In this document: piece after piece, positions 24,245-36,352 of the stretch | Layout of the letters: each line of letters begins with the position of its first letter | Position numbering within the stretch: position 1 is the first letter of the stretch | Assembly: GCA_024364805.1 (NCBI GenBank) | Contig: CM044500.1 | Location: forward strand, 104,504,243-104,555,148 | Direction of reading: 5' to 3' | Source: Euprymna scolopes | Taxonomy: Eukaryota > Mollusca > Cephalopoda > Sepiida > Sepiolidae | Length of the DNA stretch: 50,906 nucleotides | Made by a program: the position numbers and the translations under genes | Notes under the pieces: generated by a model | Seen by the model: only the letters and a program-made list of their open reading frames with translations | What the model was told of the DNA's origin: nothing | The model's database searches: none

Positions 24245-25240
24245 TCAGATGAACATATCTTGGCTCAAACAAAAATATGGATCAAATCTATACACTTTTG
24301 CAAACAAAAAACTAGTGTATTTATGCTAGTAATGCAAAAATCTAGTGTTCTAGTGACAACGTCACTGAAGGCATTTTTGATATCACTTAGGTTTTTGAAG
24401 CATTTTGCATGCAGAAAGTTGTTGAGATGCTTGAAAAAGTGGTAGTTCATAGGTGAGTGGTCTGGAGAGTATGGCAGATAAGGAAAAGTTTTGTAGCTCA
24501 ATTCATTCAACTTCTGCAGGGTCGGTTTAGCAATGTGCAGTCGGGCATTGTCGTGGAAAAGAACTGAGCTTTTTCTGCTGACTAATGCTGGCTGTTGTCC
24601 AAGTTTCTAATGCATGTCATCTATTTGTTGATAGTACTTCTGTCGTGATGGTTTTGCCTGCATTAAAAAACTAATGGATGAGACCGGTCACAGATCACCA
24701 AACAGTCATCATGACCTTCTTTTGGTGCAACTCTAGCTTCAGGAAGTGTCATGGAGCTTCGTCAGCGTCTAACCATGAGCTGAACATCGCTGGTTGTTGT
24801 AAAGAACCCACTTTTCATCGCAAATCACAACTCTGTCAAGAAACAGGTCAGTCTTGTTGCATAAAAAGGCAATAACAGCATTTTTTTTGGTTATTGTTCA
24901 ATTCGTGAGGCACCCATTTATACATTTTTTTTTTGTTTTTCCAATCTCTCTCAAGTGGTTAGAAACTGTTGTATGTGTTACAACTAATACAGAAGCAAGT
25001 TCTCTAACAGTTTTGCATGAATTGACTAAGGCTCTTAATTGATCGTTGTCAAAATCCGATGACTGACCAGTACGCTCATCTTTTAGAATCTTGTCACCAG
25101 CATAAAACTTTTTAAACCACCACCATGCTGTGTGTTCAAGTAGTGGTTCCTGGACCAAACACTTTGTTGATATCGCAAGCTGTTTCAGCATCTTTTCAGC
25201 CTAGCTTGAATTAAAATAAGAAAATTGTGCAAATTTGCTT
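24245..25240 (-). mobile_element. mariner-family transposase relic
   Basis: Plain DNA transposon. The N-terminal helix-turn-helix part reads HTAWWWFKKFYAGDKILKDE, then SSDFDNDQLRALV and THTTVSNHLREIGKTKKK. The catalytic part has VLFHDNARLHIAKPTLQKLN (second Asp) and YSPDHSPMNYHFFKHLNNF. The third catalytic Asp (normally SPxDYHFF) is Asn here. The frame is broken in the middle, about 24600-24900, where only pieces remain. Family wording is like vertebrate Hsmar1/SETMAR. No clear terminal inverted repeats found. Confidence 0.9.
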
Positions 25241-25512
25241 TTTTTGTATTCAACATTATGAAAAGTTAATTGTTTTCAAACGACTGTAATTCAAACGATT
25301 AGATAAAGCAAAAAACTCTTTAAAATAAAGAAAATTAAATGAAAACTTATTTGAAAATACATCATTTTGAAATAAAAAATTCCACAAGAACTTTCTTGTC
25401 AACCTATAAAAGCTATATATTGAAAAACTTATATTAGAATTATATTTAGCTAAAATCACGTACATACAAAGTTTTATCTTCTGTTCTTTTCTAAGAAATA
25501 GTGAATATTTAC
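25241..25512. other. Intronic AT-rich spacer between mariner and exon 2
   Basis: No element recognised. Confidence 0.4.
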
Positions 25513-25619
25513 CCTGTAAATCGTACATTAACATCCAATCCGGTTTGCAATTTGTGGATCACAGCCATGCCATCTTGCATGTTCTGCTGGTAATTTAGCT
25601 GGACATCTTCTGAGGCAGA
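25513..25619 (-). CDS. MINDY2: MINDY2 exon (LNYQQN ... TGLDVNVRFTG segment)
   Basis: This is a 107-nt exon. It follows a gttgtag acceptor, enters in phase 0 as the preceding exon requires, and leaves after two bases of a Gly codon at GG|gtaaat. It encodes a peptide starting SASEDVQLNYQQN and ending HKLQTGLDVNVRFTG, which matches the conserved middle of the MINDY-1/2 catalytic domain. A second possible acceptor (ctcag, eight bases further in) would break phase with the upstream donor, so I chose gttgtag. No start codon lies in this frame within the exon, so it is visible only by translating between splice sites. A mariner relic lies about 270 bp downstream in the next intron. Confidence 0.9.
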
Positions 25620-26049
25620 CTACAACGATAAAATGAAGACAAAAGTGAAACATTTTGAAGACAAAACAAAATGAAAAAAAAAAAAAAAAACACCATTTTG
25701 CAAGAATGAAGCAAAAGACAAACAAGAATAGATATTCTTAGACTGCATTCAATCTGCATGACTAACTATGAAAAGGTTATTTATAACTTTAGTGTGGCAG
25801 ACCAATGGATAACCAAAACCTATTATAATCTACGACCCTTTGAGTATAAAAAAAAAAGATCTCAAAATATTAATATAGATAAATTAAAAGTAAAATTATT
25901 TAAAAAAAATTATACTTTTTTTTCATTTAAACAAAACTGCCTAGTCACAAAAAACATTTACAGCACCTTGGTTTTTTTGATTAAGACCAACACTGGAAAC
26001 AGAATATGTCTCCACACCACACGCACTAAAATAGACACCTGCACTCAAA

Positions 26050-29000
26050 CACCTACTACTCCAACCTAATCCTGATGAATCGGAGAAGACGTGCCAGACA
26101 GCTTCTCCTTGCAGCAAAAACAAAAACTTCCCCTTCATATCTGTAAAATATACCACCTCTCTGTCAACACAGACCTGTTACTTTGGCTGAAGAGAAATCT
26201 GAAACCTTTGTTGGACAGATGTCAGAATTTCCTGGATGCTTCTTTCACAACATTTGTCAAGCTTCCGGCTGGCTGTAAAAATGCAGTTTGGTAGATCTGG
26301 AGGCTGTGGGCCATCCAGGGAACGTTATTGTTTAAGAACAAAGACCCTTCCCTTGATGAACTCTTATCAGCATGCAAGATCGCTGTACAGGGAATTCTAA
26401 CCTTTCCCCTGGATGTCGGCAGCATTATGCACAGTGGCCTGGACATGAAAAAGCTGACAACTTTGAGAGAGAGTGCACAGCATCAGTGTCCTCTCACTGG
26501 AGGACTTTGGAACCAGGTGTGACATTGCTTAATAGAAGTCCCATGTTTCTCAACTTGACCAGTTTTAATGTGAGAGACGAGGTCTTCACACTGGCCAGCT
26601 CACGTCCAGAGAGATCTCTTGACCCAGGGAGTGAATGTTTCAGTGATCCAGGAGACACACTTAGTTTCCTCTAAGGATTATCATGTGCTGGTTAGAGACT
26701 ACAATGTCTTTACAGCATATGGGAAGACTCGAGAGAAGGGCATTTCCTTGCTTGTAAAACGCACCCTGTCCACAGTGGTCAACATTGTCTATAGGGACAA
26801 ATCGGGAAGGCTGGTTATGGCCTATATTGCCCTCAAATAGTGAGTGTTTCATGTAGTTGCGGTTCATGTGTCTGATTGATCTGATGGTTAGATGCAATCT
26901 GGTTAATCGGTCTCATGTAGAGCACTCTTGGCAAGAGATATGAACATTAACCAATAGCATTCCTCCCTCCTAAAATACTTATTTGGACAGGATGCTAGTT
27001 AAAAGAAGCAACAGATTGTTTATCATGTCATGTTCACCTGGCTAGATCAAATGGGCCACAAACTAGTTATGGCCCATTCAAAATTAAGGAATACGTCTAA
27101 ATTAATCAAGTACTGGAAGTTGAATATTTCCTTGCTGGAGATATAAAACTTCCCGAAAGGGCTAGTCTCTTTATACAAGAGGCTCTAGTGGGAGCAGTTA
27201 CCAGGAGTAAGTGGTGGGTTAGCCCAAAAACTAAGATCAGGAACTTCTGTCAAATACGCTCAGTGTCACGTACTAGATAAGGCCAAGATGAGGAGAGGCT
27301 AGCCTGGGCGGTAAGTGAGGAGGGGGAGATACTGTTAGTCAGAAACTTAACTAAATAGGATCTTCAATGCGAGGTTAGCAAGCATTATGAAGGCCAAGTA
27401 GTTAGGACTAGACTAAGAAAAGTGTTCAATGAAGCTGTAAATTCAGACACATGAGTGTAAGGAGGTTTCTAGGTGTGACTATGATAGGTATATCACAAGC
27501 ATCTGGACGGATGAATCTTGGGATCGATTTGAGAGACCTGTGAGGGATTTAGGGTAGTATTTTGAAGAGGAATTTAACAAGACTTTAACGACTATTTGGC
27601 AGACTCTCCCCATTTCAATGTAGCTAGAGTATCTGGTTGTGAAAGTAGGATAGCAGAGCAGGAGGTCCTTACTGTACTGATGGTTTGCCCTACAAATTGC
27701 AGTTGAGGCTGTTGCACATGTTTATACCGATTCTGACAGATTAGCATTACAAGCGTATGCTGCATTTTCGTGGACATCGGCAATATTACATACCTAATGT
27801 GCTTCAACAACTCATCTTTTTTATTTGTTGGTCAATTTTTAAAAAAATTACATTGATGAAAAGAGAATATTCCAATGATGTCAATTTATTTTTCTTTTAT
27901 GAGTTCAATATTTTTATGCGCCAAGTTAAAAATGAAAAAACGGTAAAAAATTATGACAGCAAAAGGGGAAACAGTTTTTTCAATGTTTACATTTTATACA
28001 GTACGTTTGGATACATATGCGCGGTGTTAAATTTGATTGGATATGGTTGAAATTTTACAGGCTATATAAATAAAGAAGTCCATTTGTTGTTTGATTTTGA
28101 TTTTTACGACCACAGGAAGCAAAGTTATGACTGAGCAAAGTTGACAAAGAATATTTCAAAATTCATAAGATAAATCGGTATACATCATCCATTTTCATAT
28201 AGGTCATAGTTTCAGAATTATTTTCATGTATAATATGAATTGAAATCCATACATCTGAATTTATAATTCATGGTTTATGGTAAAGAGATACATCAAATTT
28301 GACTGCATAATCAGTACGAGCACACAATTTTACATAAGAGTGCCAAGTTTCATGAGAATAGCTAAAAAAATAAATAAATGGTGGCGAAATTACCGAATTT
28401 CTTGAAATGTTGAGGTCCGTAATTTAGCCCACTTTTCCTAAAGAAAAATGCCCACAGAAAAGCCTAAATTTTGGCACTTAAAATTCTCATAACATTTGAA
28501 CTACTGATGGGATTTACATAATTCAAACGGTTTTAAGCATCTTTTACATTGCTCTTTTCATGCAAGTTGATAAAATAATTATCTAAAAAGAAAAAAAAAA
28601 TCAACTTGTAATGCTAGACAGATATGTGCACCGTTGGTTTTACACGGGTTCCATCCCGGTTCCAGTTACCAAGAGAGTGATCACATTAAGGAATAGGAAC
28701 AGGCATGGAGGGGAAGAACTAAATGTCTCAGGCCCATAACTCTGCTAAACACAGAGTTAAAGATTTTGCCCAAGATCCTATCCAATTGTCTACAGGTTAT
28801 GGGAGATTTTATCAAACCCAAACAGAACTATGCTGTGAATGGGAGATCAATTCAGAACAATTTGTGCCTGATCTATGCAATCCTAGAGGGAGGGATAGAA
28901 GATGATGTGGAAGCGGCACTGATCAACTTGGGTCAGTTGAAAGCTTTCGACAGGGTCAACCATCGCTTCCAGGCATCTGTTTTAGAGACTATGGGTTTTA

Positions 29001-30600
29001 AGCCGAACTTCCACAAATAGATCTCCGTACTGTACCACACATCAATAGCAGTGGTACAGGTTAACAGACCACACTCAAAATCTTTTACCATCTCCTGGTA
29101 CGTGTGTCAAGGTTGTCCACTGTCGTCCCTGCTTTATGTCCTTGCATTGGAGCCGTTACTTCACAGGCTAAGGCATGGGGAGGCAAGTTTGTTCCTTCGT
29201 GGAATCACTTTGTCCAGTGGAGCACTAGCTAATCTCCACATTCATCGATGACATCACTTGTGTCATGCTTCTGATACATTGAGATAATGATAGAGATGCT
29301 CACACGTTACAAAACATCTTCCCTCTCAACCTCTACAGACCGACTGTACTTCCTCTGCCTGCAAAATACCTAAAGACCTTCCAGTGCTAACTGTCCTTGC
29401 TTCTTTGGGACAGGACAAGGCATTGGGTTCACAGACAGGTCTGTGTTCAAATTCCATATGAGGAAGGCTTGGAAATGCTCAACTTGACAGGTCATTGAAA
29501 CACCGAGAAGCTAGCTTATTCTATTTCCCTTCCCCCTCCGAGTCTAACATCGACAGAGGAATCTGTATGGAATCTTGTGGTCAATAGCACCTTTCCCAAC
29601 CTCATCCTTGATCATAGGCCAAAGGGCAACATGCAGTTCCTCAGTGAGTGTTCAGTTGTGCTCAAGAAGCTTTCAAGGTTTAGCGATTTTCCTCTGGCTT
29701 TGAAAAAAGAACTCCACAGGGAATTAGTGAGAGGGCCCACCAACGATCTGCTTGTTGAGCTATTTGGGGTTGTTGGAAGAGGAGATCTGCTCCTAGTGAA
29801 GTTGGGTGCTAGGTTTGAATCATCACAATAACAGAGTTATCCAAGACCTGGCAATTGGCCAAGAACTTGTTACCTCTCAATGCCATACTACAGTTTCAGA
29901 TTAGTGGGTGCCCCAGTTGCGTGACTCCGACAGAATTAATGCTAGAATATGCTTTCTTTGAATGCAGTGAACTTCGGGGTTGATGTCAGGGAGGTAACGG
30001 CTTATATCAATCCAGAGTATCATCGCCCACAGAATGTGTTCTATATTATCCATAACATTGGGCTGACAGGAGACAGGGAGAAATGGATGGCATTTGTAGC
30101 GGTATGAACATCACGCCTGAACAAAAACCAAAAGGTTGAATCTTTCGCTAATCAGGATCTAATCACATTCTTCAAACACTAATTGGAGGTTAAGATTAGA
30201 TGTGATAGGAAAAAATTACATGTCGTGCCTTTTGAAAGATGGATTAAAGTAGCGAGATTGTGTGTATGCAGAGTAAGTGTTCACTGCTTGAGCATGGCGC
30301 ACATGGTTCCTGGTTCTACTGTACTCCAAAGCCTTCAAAGTTTTTTTTAGTTTAATCAAGTTAATGCCCCCTCCTGATATAAAACCTCCAAGATGCCTGC
30401 TCCATATTTTGCTTTTCACCCCCTGGCCTCACCCAAATTGCATTCATCCTGGAAGGACATCACATACTCCCCAATTCCCCCACCCTATTTTTTCTTTTCT
30501 CCATCTAGATTTCAGCTCCACTTAGATACCATCCTGCTCGTTTTTGGTTCCAAACAAGCTGAAAAACAGTGGGTGGTCTACTATTTATAAAGGGATGGGA
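26050..30600 (+). mobile_element. Tx1-clade LINE, degraded, split by a nested insertion
   Basis: Pieces in order: an ORF1-like part (about 26090-26520); the endonuclease (SRPERSLD/LTQGVNVSVIQETHL, KGISLLVKRTLSTVVNIVYR, about 26540-26840); a spacer; DGLPYKLQLRLLHMFIPIL (about 27680-27740); the nested element; then WFYTGSIPVPVTKRVITL, AVNGRSIQNNLCLIYAILEG, INLGQLKAFDRVNHRF (RT motif A), CQGCPLSSLLYVLALEPLL, FIDDI where FADD is usual (about 29245), and the C-terminal region FSDFPLALKKELHREL to KIRCDRKKLHV (about 30190-30230). This order and wording match the Tx1 LINE family of fish and molluscs. Many stops and frame changes, so it is long dead. Confidence 0.85.
27742..28616. mobile_element. Non-autonomous DNA transposon nested in the Tx1 LINE
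   Basis: The 875-bp insert has exact 12-bp terminal inverted repeats, tagcattacaag at the left and cttgtaatgcta at the right, flanked on both sides by the same 7-bp gacagat (27735-27741 and 28617-28623). The LINE coding homology stops and resumes at these edges. The interior is AT-rich with no recognised transposase. A 7-bp duplication is unusual; it could be a hAT-like, P-like or Dada-like relative. Confidence 0.85.
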
Positions 30601-31189
30601 AGGTGTAACTAATGTCTTTTTTTTTTTTTTTTTTTTAATTTATTTTTTTTCCATCCCACACTAATGAAATTATTTTTCAATAAAAACGACTTACTTATTG
30701 ATGTACATATTTATATACAAAAAAAATCGATTTGGAAATCTTACGTAGGACGATCCTCGCAGTGAATGTGGTATTATAGCGACTGAAGATTCAAGCTAAG
30801 AAAATGATAGACAAATCTTGGGTACAGTGACACGGATGACCATAGACCCACCGCTTCCAACACTCTTGAATGGCCTTGTACCTAATTTAGTTTTGAAAAT
30901 TGTAATTTTCAGAAATAAATTTTTGAAAGTGTAGTATCTGTTCTTCACAAAATATAAGATGTGTGGACAGATTTAAAAATGCCATTTAAAAATTAATAAA
31001 CCCAGTAGACCAACAAAAATTGACAAGCAAACCCTCTCACATAAACATCTGCATTTAAAAAAATTTGTAGCATGTGAAAGCTAATGCCATTATTTTTAAT
31101 AAGTAAAATTTTTTTTAAGGTTGTTATTTAGGACATTTTTTAATTAAGGGATAGTGGTAGATTTAACTGCTTAAAAAGGAATATGTTTA
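30601..31189. other. Intronic AT-rich spacer
   Basis: A T-run of about 20 at 30618-30638, then unassigned sequence. Confidence 0.4.
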
Positions 31190-31560
31190 GAGCCTGTCTC
31201 TGCTTTATCGTTACTTTCATGGCAAGTGCTTGTCTAATCTCCAATCTTTGCCAAACTTTCACGAAAAACACCCAACTAGCTACAACCACTATCAACAATT
31301 TCCCCCACTCTATATCTTTGTACTAAATCTAAATCCATGAACAAAGCTTCGTTTCTAGTACTGTCAGGCCGATTACAATATGGTAGCCTTCAAGTCCAAT
31401 GTAAACAAGTTCTTGTTGAGCCGTCCTTTTAAAGAATCCAAATTCTACCCAATATACACCATTAACGATTACTACACTACCATCTTACATTCATTAACCC
31501 TTATCCTCAAGTGGCCTTCCGGCCTTAAGTGGTTACTCCCTTGTAAAAAACTCTGGATTG
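31190..31560 (+). mobile_element. LINE family A 3' fragment, plus strand
   Basis: It contains the terminal ORF block (the frame MVAFKSNVNKFLLSRPFKES starts at 31380), then aacccttatcctcaagtggc and ggccttaagtggttactccc, the family A tail. Confidence 0.8.
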
Positions 31561-32000
31561 AGATTTTTTAAAAAATTCCTCAGTCTACAAAGATTTCTCT
31601 CTCACAGACCAGAGACAAAATAAATGAAGTGTAATATCAGAACAATTACTACACTTTGAAATATTTGTTTGCACAAAATATTAAAATTTACATTCAAACA
31701 AATTAGCTACAAAGCCATTCAAAAGAATGAGGGAAAATGGGTGTCATTAGTCATTCTTGGCCACAACTACTGAAAATATCTATCCTATTCTAGAATCATC
31801 AATCACCATAATACCACATTTACTCCAGGGGCCGTCCTACTAGATTTCCCAAATGGTTAAAAAAAAATTCTTGTTCATGAATATAAAATATGTCACTATA
31901 CAGATACTACACTTTGATCCCAATCAAAAGTCTACAAACATCTTTCAAAAGGAAATTATACATCAGAAGAATTTATATATTATTTTAATTGGAATTCATT
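31561..32000. other. Intronic AT-rich spacer
   Basis: No gene or clear element seen. Confidence 0.4.
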
Positions 32001-32029
32001 ATTGAGATGAGTATTATATTAATTTTTAT

Positions 32030-32110
32030 TTATTGCAAACTATTATTCTCATATTTCACAACGTTTTGGCCAATATTCCTCTGGCCTTCGTCAAGTGGTA
32101 ACCGCGACGG
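32030..32110 (-). ncRNA. Diverged hammerhead-like motif, possible Penelope-like element end
   Basis: On the minus strand: ttgacga (consensus CTGANGA), a stem ggcca/tggcc with a 9-base loop, then aaaac (consensus GAAAC). Two core positions are off consensus, so it would not be expected to cleave. The surrounding wording recalls Penelope-like terminal repeats. Confidence 0.35.
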
Positions 32111-33300
32111 ATAGGAACTTCAAATCTCCTAACTGCATTCTCACCTGATGAAGATCAGAAGAATTGTTTGATAAAGTTCTTGGGAAAAATTTATTTTAAA
32201 CTTTTGGCTCGTTAGCCATGATTATGCTTATTGGAAAAGATTGTTGCAAAATTAAAAAAAAAATTAATATCTTGAAAACTAATTCATAGGAAAATTGTTT
32301 TGATGGTTACTTTTATAATTAGAAATTTTCTGACACTTAGCACTTTTATAGATTAAGTAATGAAAAAGAGGTGTAATGTCTGGAAAAAAACAAACAGATC
32401 TAATGGTTCTAAAGTTTAAAAAGTAGACAGAACTTGTTAACCTCAGTCAAAAAAGACTTAATATAATGAAGTGCTAGCATAGTACTTATATAAAAACAAT
32501 GACAAGATTATTTATTTATGAATCGGTCATTATCAATCTCCTATTTTAAAATTCTGCAAAAATAAAATTATTGTAGGACTTTATTGAAGAAAAACAAACA
32601 AAAGACAAAAATACACTGAAGTGTAACATAGATGCATATCATAGAATTAAAAAAAATAGTAAAACTTTAGTGTAAATTTTTACTGAATAAAAAAAAAAAT
32701 GTCAGCTGTAATCAAGTATGGTAACACTCAATTATCATTGTCCCCATGGATAATTTTTCAATCTATTGCAATGTTGCTCTTTCTCGCCACCTGGGCAAAG
32801 CTCAAAGCAAAATCTAATGAACGCAATAGATAAAATAAATAAATCAATAAATAAAGGTACAAATTAAATGTACATTTTACTGACTAATTTGAGAAAAATC
32901 CAATTCAATAAAATATTGCTATTTTGCAACCAACTATAATAGCAATATTTTCTCAATATTCTGGATAAAGCAGGTGTGTTTAAATGTAGTTTCACCCGGG
33001 ATAAAGAACTTCTGTCCTTTTGTGGGCGTTTTTCCCAGGAGCCATAATGCTTCATATTCAAGATAAAGCAGGTGTGTTTAAGACAGAAAATGACTGCACG
33101 TTTTCAAATTGAAATTTAAGAATTAATAGGCATTAACTCCGGATTTAATTTATAACTACTGTTATTATTAATAGAGCAAATGTGTTTAAACACAGCATTT
33201 CTCAAGATAAAGAACTTTAGGCCTCTTTTCATAATATTGAATACAAGAAAAACTACTTGGCATTGTCAAGGAGCCATAATAATAATACAATATTATATTC
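32111..33300. other. Intronic stretch with no gene
   Basis: AT-rich. The motif 'aaagcaggtgtgtttaa' occurs near 32967 and again near 33065, hinting at a small diverged tandem repeat of about 100 bp. Confidence 0.4.
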
Positions 33301-33660
33301 ATACTAGCAGGACCCATTAATCAGCGTTGCCCGGTTGAAGCATGCTGCCCCCCCCCCCTCATAAAAATTAAACTACAATTGTTATTGGTGGCCAACACCC
33401 AACGTCCTAATGTTAAGAACGGCTTCCAGAATAGACACCCCCAACCTCGCCATGGTAAGAATGACTTTCGGAATAGACACCCCATTTTATGAGGGTGTGT
33501 GTGTGTTGTTAAAATATGTGCCCCAAATTTAACCTTGATATTCGTTGTCAGCATACCCATCCGCAAAGCCTATACCCCCTCCCCAAAAAAAATTGCGTGA
33601 TTTAGCAGCATAAATTATTTGACAGACACAAATTATAAAAACTATTTTTATATAAAACAC
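33300..33660. repeat. Dispersed repeat with gcgttgcccgg head and internal duplication
   Basis: It starts ctagcaggacccattaatca then gcgttgcccgg. A 50-60-bp block (ttaagaacggcttccagaat, then agacaccc) is duplicated once as taagaatgactttcggaat agacaccc. Two more heads of this type occur near 37731 and 45956. I take it as a widespread invertebrate repeat; class unknown. Confidence 0.5.
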
Positions 33661-33794
33661 ATTAATTGACCCAAAGGCTGTAATAAAATCAGGTGTGTGA
33701 GAGTGGGGGGGGGGATTACAGAAACTTTGTTCTACTCTACATTGTGCGGAAGCAATAAAATTACTGTATTATATTTGGTAAGTCAGAGGTGGGG

Positions 33795-33860
33795 AGTAGT
33801 ATCTCATTAACTTTAATCAAGTGGTCTTTGGGGCTTGGTAAGTGATGACTAAAAAATAAA
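33795..33860 (+). mobile_element. Possible LINE family A tail remnant
   Basis: 'ttaactttaatcaagtggtc' followed by 'ggcttggtaagtgatgact' resembles the family A tail; about 60 bp only. Confidence 0.35.
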
Positions 33861-34339
33861 TAGTTTCTTTTATACTCCTGTATAAATCTTAAACATTTTT
33901 TTCAGAAATTATATCTGAGGCAGACGACCGCGTCATCAGCTTAAACCCCCCTCCCCAATTTCTGTATTACTTGGAATCTGATATATCTATATTTTATCAT
34001 GACATATTTCTAATTTGCATAAAAGTTTGTTTTTTTTATTGTTATCACGTTTGTTGCTTTCTAGTGGTGTCAATGCTGAAAATAAATCAGAGAAAATAAT
34101 GAATTATTTTTTTCTTTGTTTGAAAACAAGATTGAACACTATATCTACTGCATTGAAAATGGAGGTATTGTTTTATGGACGTTTCTTAATCATTTTAAAA
34201 TAGCAGGTCGCTTGGTGTTGCTTGGTCACAAAAGCTTAAATATGTTTAAATTTATAGAAATTTCATATTCATTACTATAGAGCCAAAATTATTGATTATT
34301 ATATTACACCCAATATATAATAGTGCTTAAATAAAATAT

Positions 34340-35098
34340 GCTTAAATATGATATTTTAAATCATGCAGATTTCATATATATTATTAGAGTCAATTTGATA
34401 TTGAATATTATATTGTACCCAATATATACTAATCATTTTCAAAAGTTAAAAATGGCTTCGGTGCCATCAGTTAGAACAGAAATGGAAACATTTAGCGCTC
34501 AATCTTTAGTTGTTATAGTTTGAGCTATCAACAGATGGATCAAAAAACGTTCAAATTAAGTAATTTGAACAGAAAAATGTATATTTATGCATGCAAAGAA
34601 GGAAAATCTTTAGTAAGCTTACTCTTGCTAGAGTCAAGTTTTTCAATTTTAACCTCTTAGCGACTATTTTTACCAGCTAGAAACCAACCAGAATTTGTTC
34701 CACAGATCCATATCCTTGTATATCAAGTTACAAATCTGGAGACCAAAACATGAGCAGTTTGGTAGAGACCGTTCCGCACACACAAGTTCTTACACACACA
34801 CACACACAATGCTAGAATGTTTTCATATTAAATGCTATACAATTATGCACAATATAGAAAATATGCATAAATAGAACTGAGCGTTATAGTTAATTGAAAC
34901 CCACTGAAAACCATAAAATTAATTAATGAAAGTTGATTTTTCAAATAATAATGCAAATTAGTTAAAATTAGTTAACTGTTATCAAGTCACTCACATATGC
35001 ATGACCGAGTATAATAAAAAGTTTAGTTTAATAATTTTTAAATAGAAAAAGTAGGCTTTTAATATCAATACAAGTGCGAAAAAAATATCAACTTTGTA

Positions 35099-35158
<60 letters not shown>

Positions 35159-35880
35159 GTATGTATATATATTATTGAGCTCTTTGAAAAATATTGTTTT
35201 ATTTCAATAGATTAGAACTCATTTAATACACACACATATACATAATCATTATTATATTGTACCTAATATGTAGTCATGATTTTGAAAAGTAAAAATTGAC
35301 GGGTGCCATCGGCTAGAATTGAAACCAAAACATACAACTCTCCAACCTTATTCCTTATTCTCTGACGCACGCCCATACGCATATAAATAGTTAAAAAATA
35401 ATATTGTTTAACCTATGAATGTAGATTTGTGCATGTAAACATGTTTAGTCGAATACACCTGCCAAAGCCAATGGTTTGTTTTCAATTTTTACCTCTTAGT
35501 ACAATTTTTGCTGGCTAAAAAACAAATCGAAAGTGTACTACAGGTCTAAATACACATACTAAAATTTAATATTGTAGACCAAATATTCAGAGAGAAGTTT
35601 GGTAGAGACTTTCTGCATACACACACCAAAGTCACTTTTATATATGTATATATGAATATTTCTGTATGGTAGAAAGTGCAATTATGCAGAATGTAGAAAC
35701 TATGCATAAACAGAATTCAGCGTAATAGTAAAATAAACCAATCATCGAATAAGAAACCATAAAAAATGAATAAGTAATTAATGCTGGTTTTTCAAAGGAA
35801 TTAATCTTCATATAATCGCTCGCATATCCATAACTGAGTACATTAAAAAGTTCTTTTAATAATTTTTAAATGGAAAATAA
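34340..35880. repeat. Diverged tandem duplication, unit about 840 bp
   Basis: Four or five blocks of the first copy recur at a steady offset of 838-848 bp: ttatattgtacccaatatat (34408 and 35252), acctcttagcgac/acctcttagtac (34651 and 35491), gtttggtagagac (34758 and 35606), aattatgca.aat.tagaaa (34842 and 35681), and ttaataatttttaaat near 35025 and 35860. A TA repeat (35112-35157) lies between the copies. Confidence 0.75.
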
Positions 35881-36352
35881 TATTAAATGTCCATGTCATC
35901 ATTAGAAAAAAATGCAAATTTATATGTATGTAGATTATATATTGTATAACATTGTTTTTCTGGTTTGGATCCATTTGTGAAGATAAGTAAATGTCGAAGA
36001 TACTTAACTGCCACTAATCCATCTTGAAAAATTAAAGGTTGGAGTTATGTCTTGCGGAGTTTGCAAAAGATTAAAATTACTTTCATAATATTTATGATTC
36101 AAAGTCGAGAGTATTACATATTTTTGTTAAGTCGAATTTTGTTTCAACCCCCCCCCCCCAAAAAAAAAAACTTTTTATAGCCTTTTAACTCTTAAAATGT
36201 ATATAAAAAAATAAGCATAAAAAATAGAAATAAAAAAAATAGTATATCAAAATAAACAAATTAGAAAAAGAAAGTCCAGCTCTTTAGCTGAATCTTTAAA
36301 TGATAATGTAAAATTTATGAAATATTAAGCTTCCACAGCTGATAACTCTCAC
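35881..36352. other. MINDY2: Intron sequence downstream of the first visible MINDY2 exon
   Basis: AT-rich, with a poly-C/poly-A patch at about 36149-36170. Nothing else seen. Confidence 0.5.
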
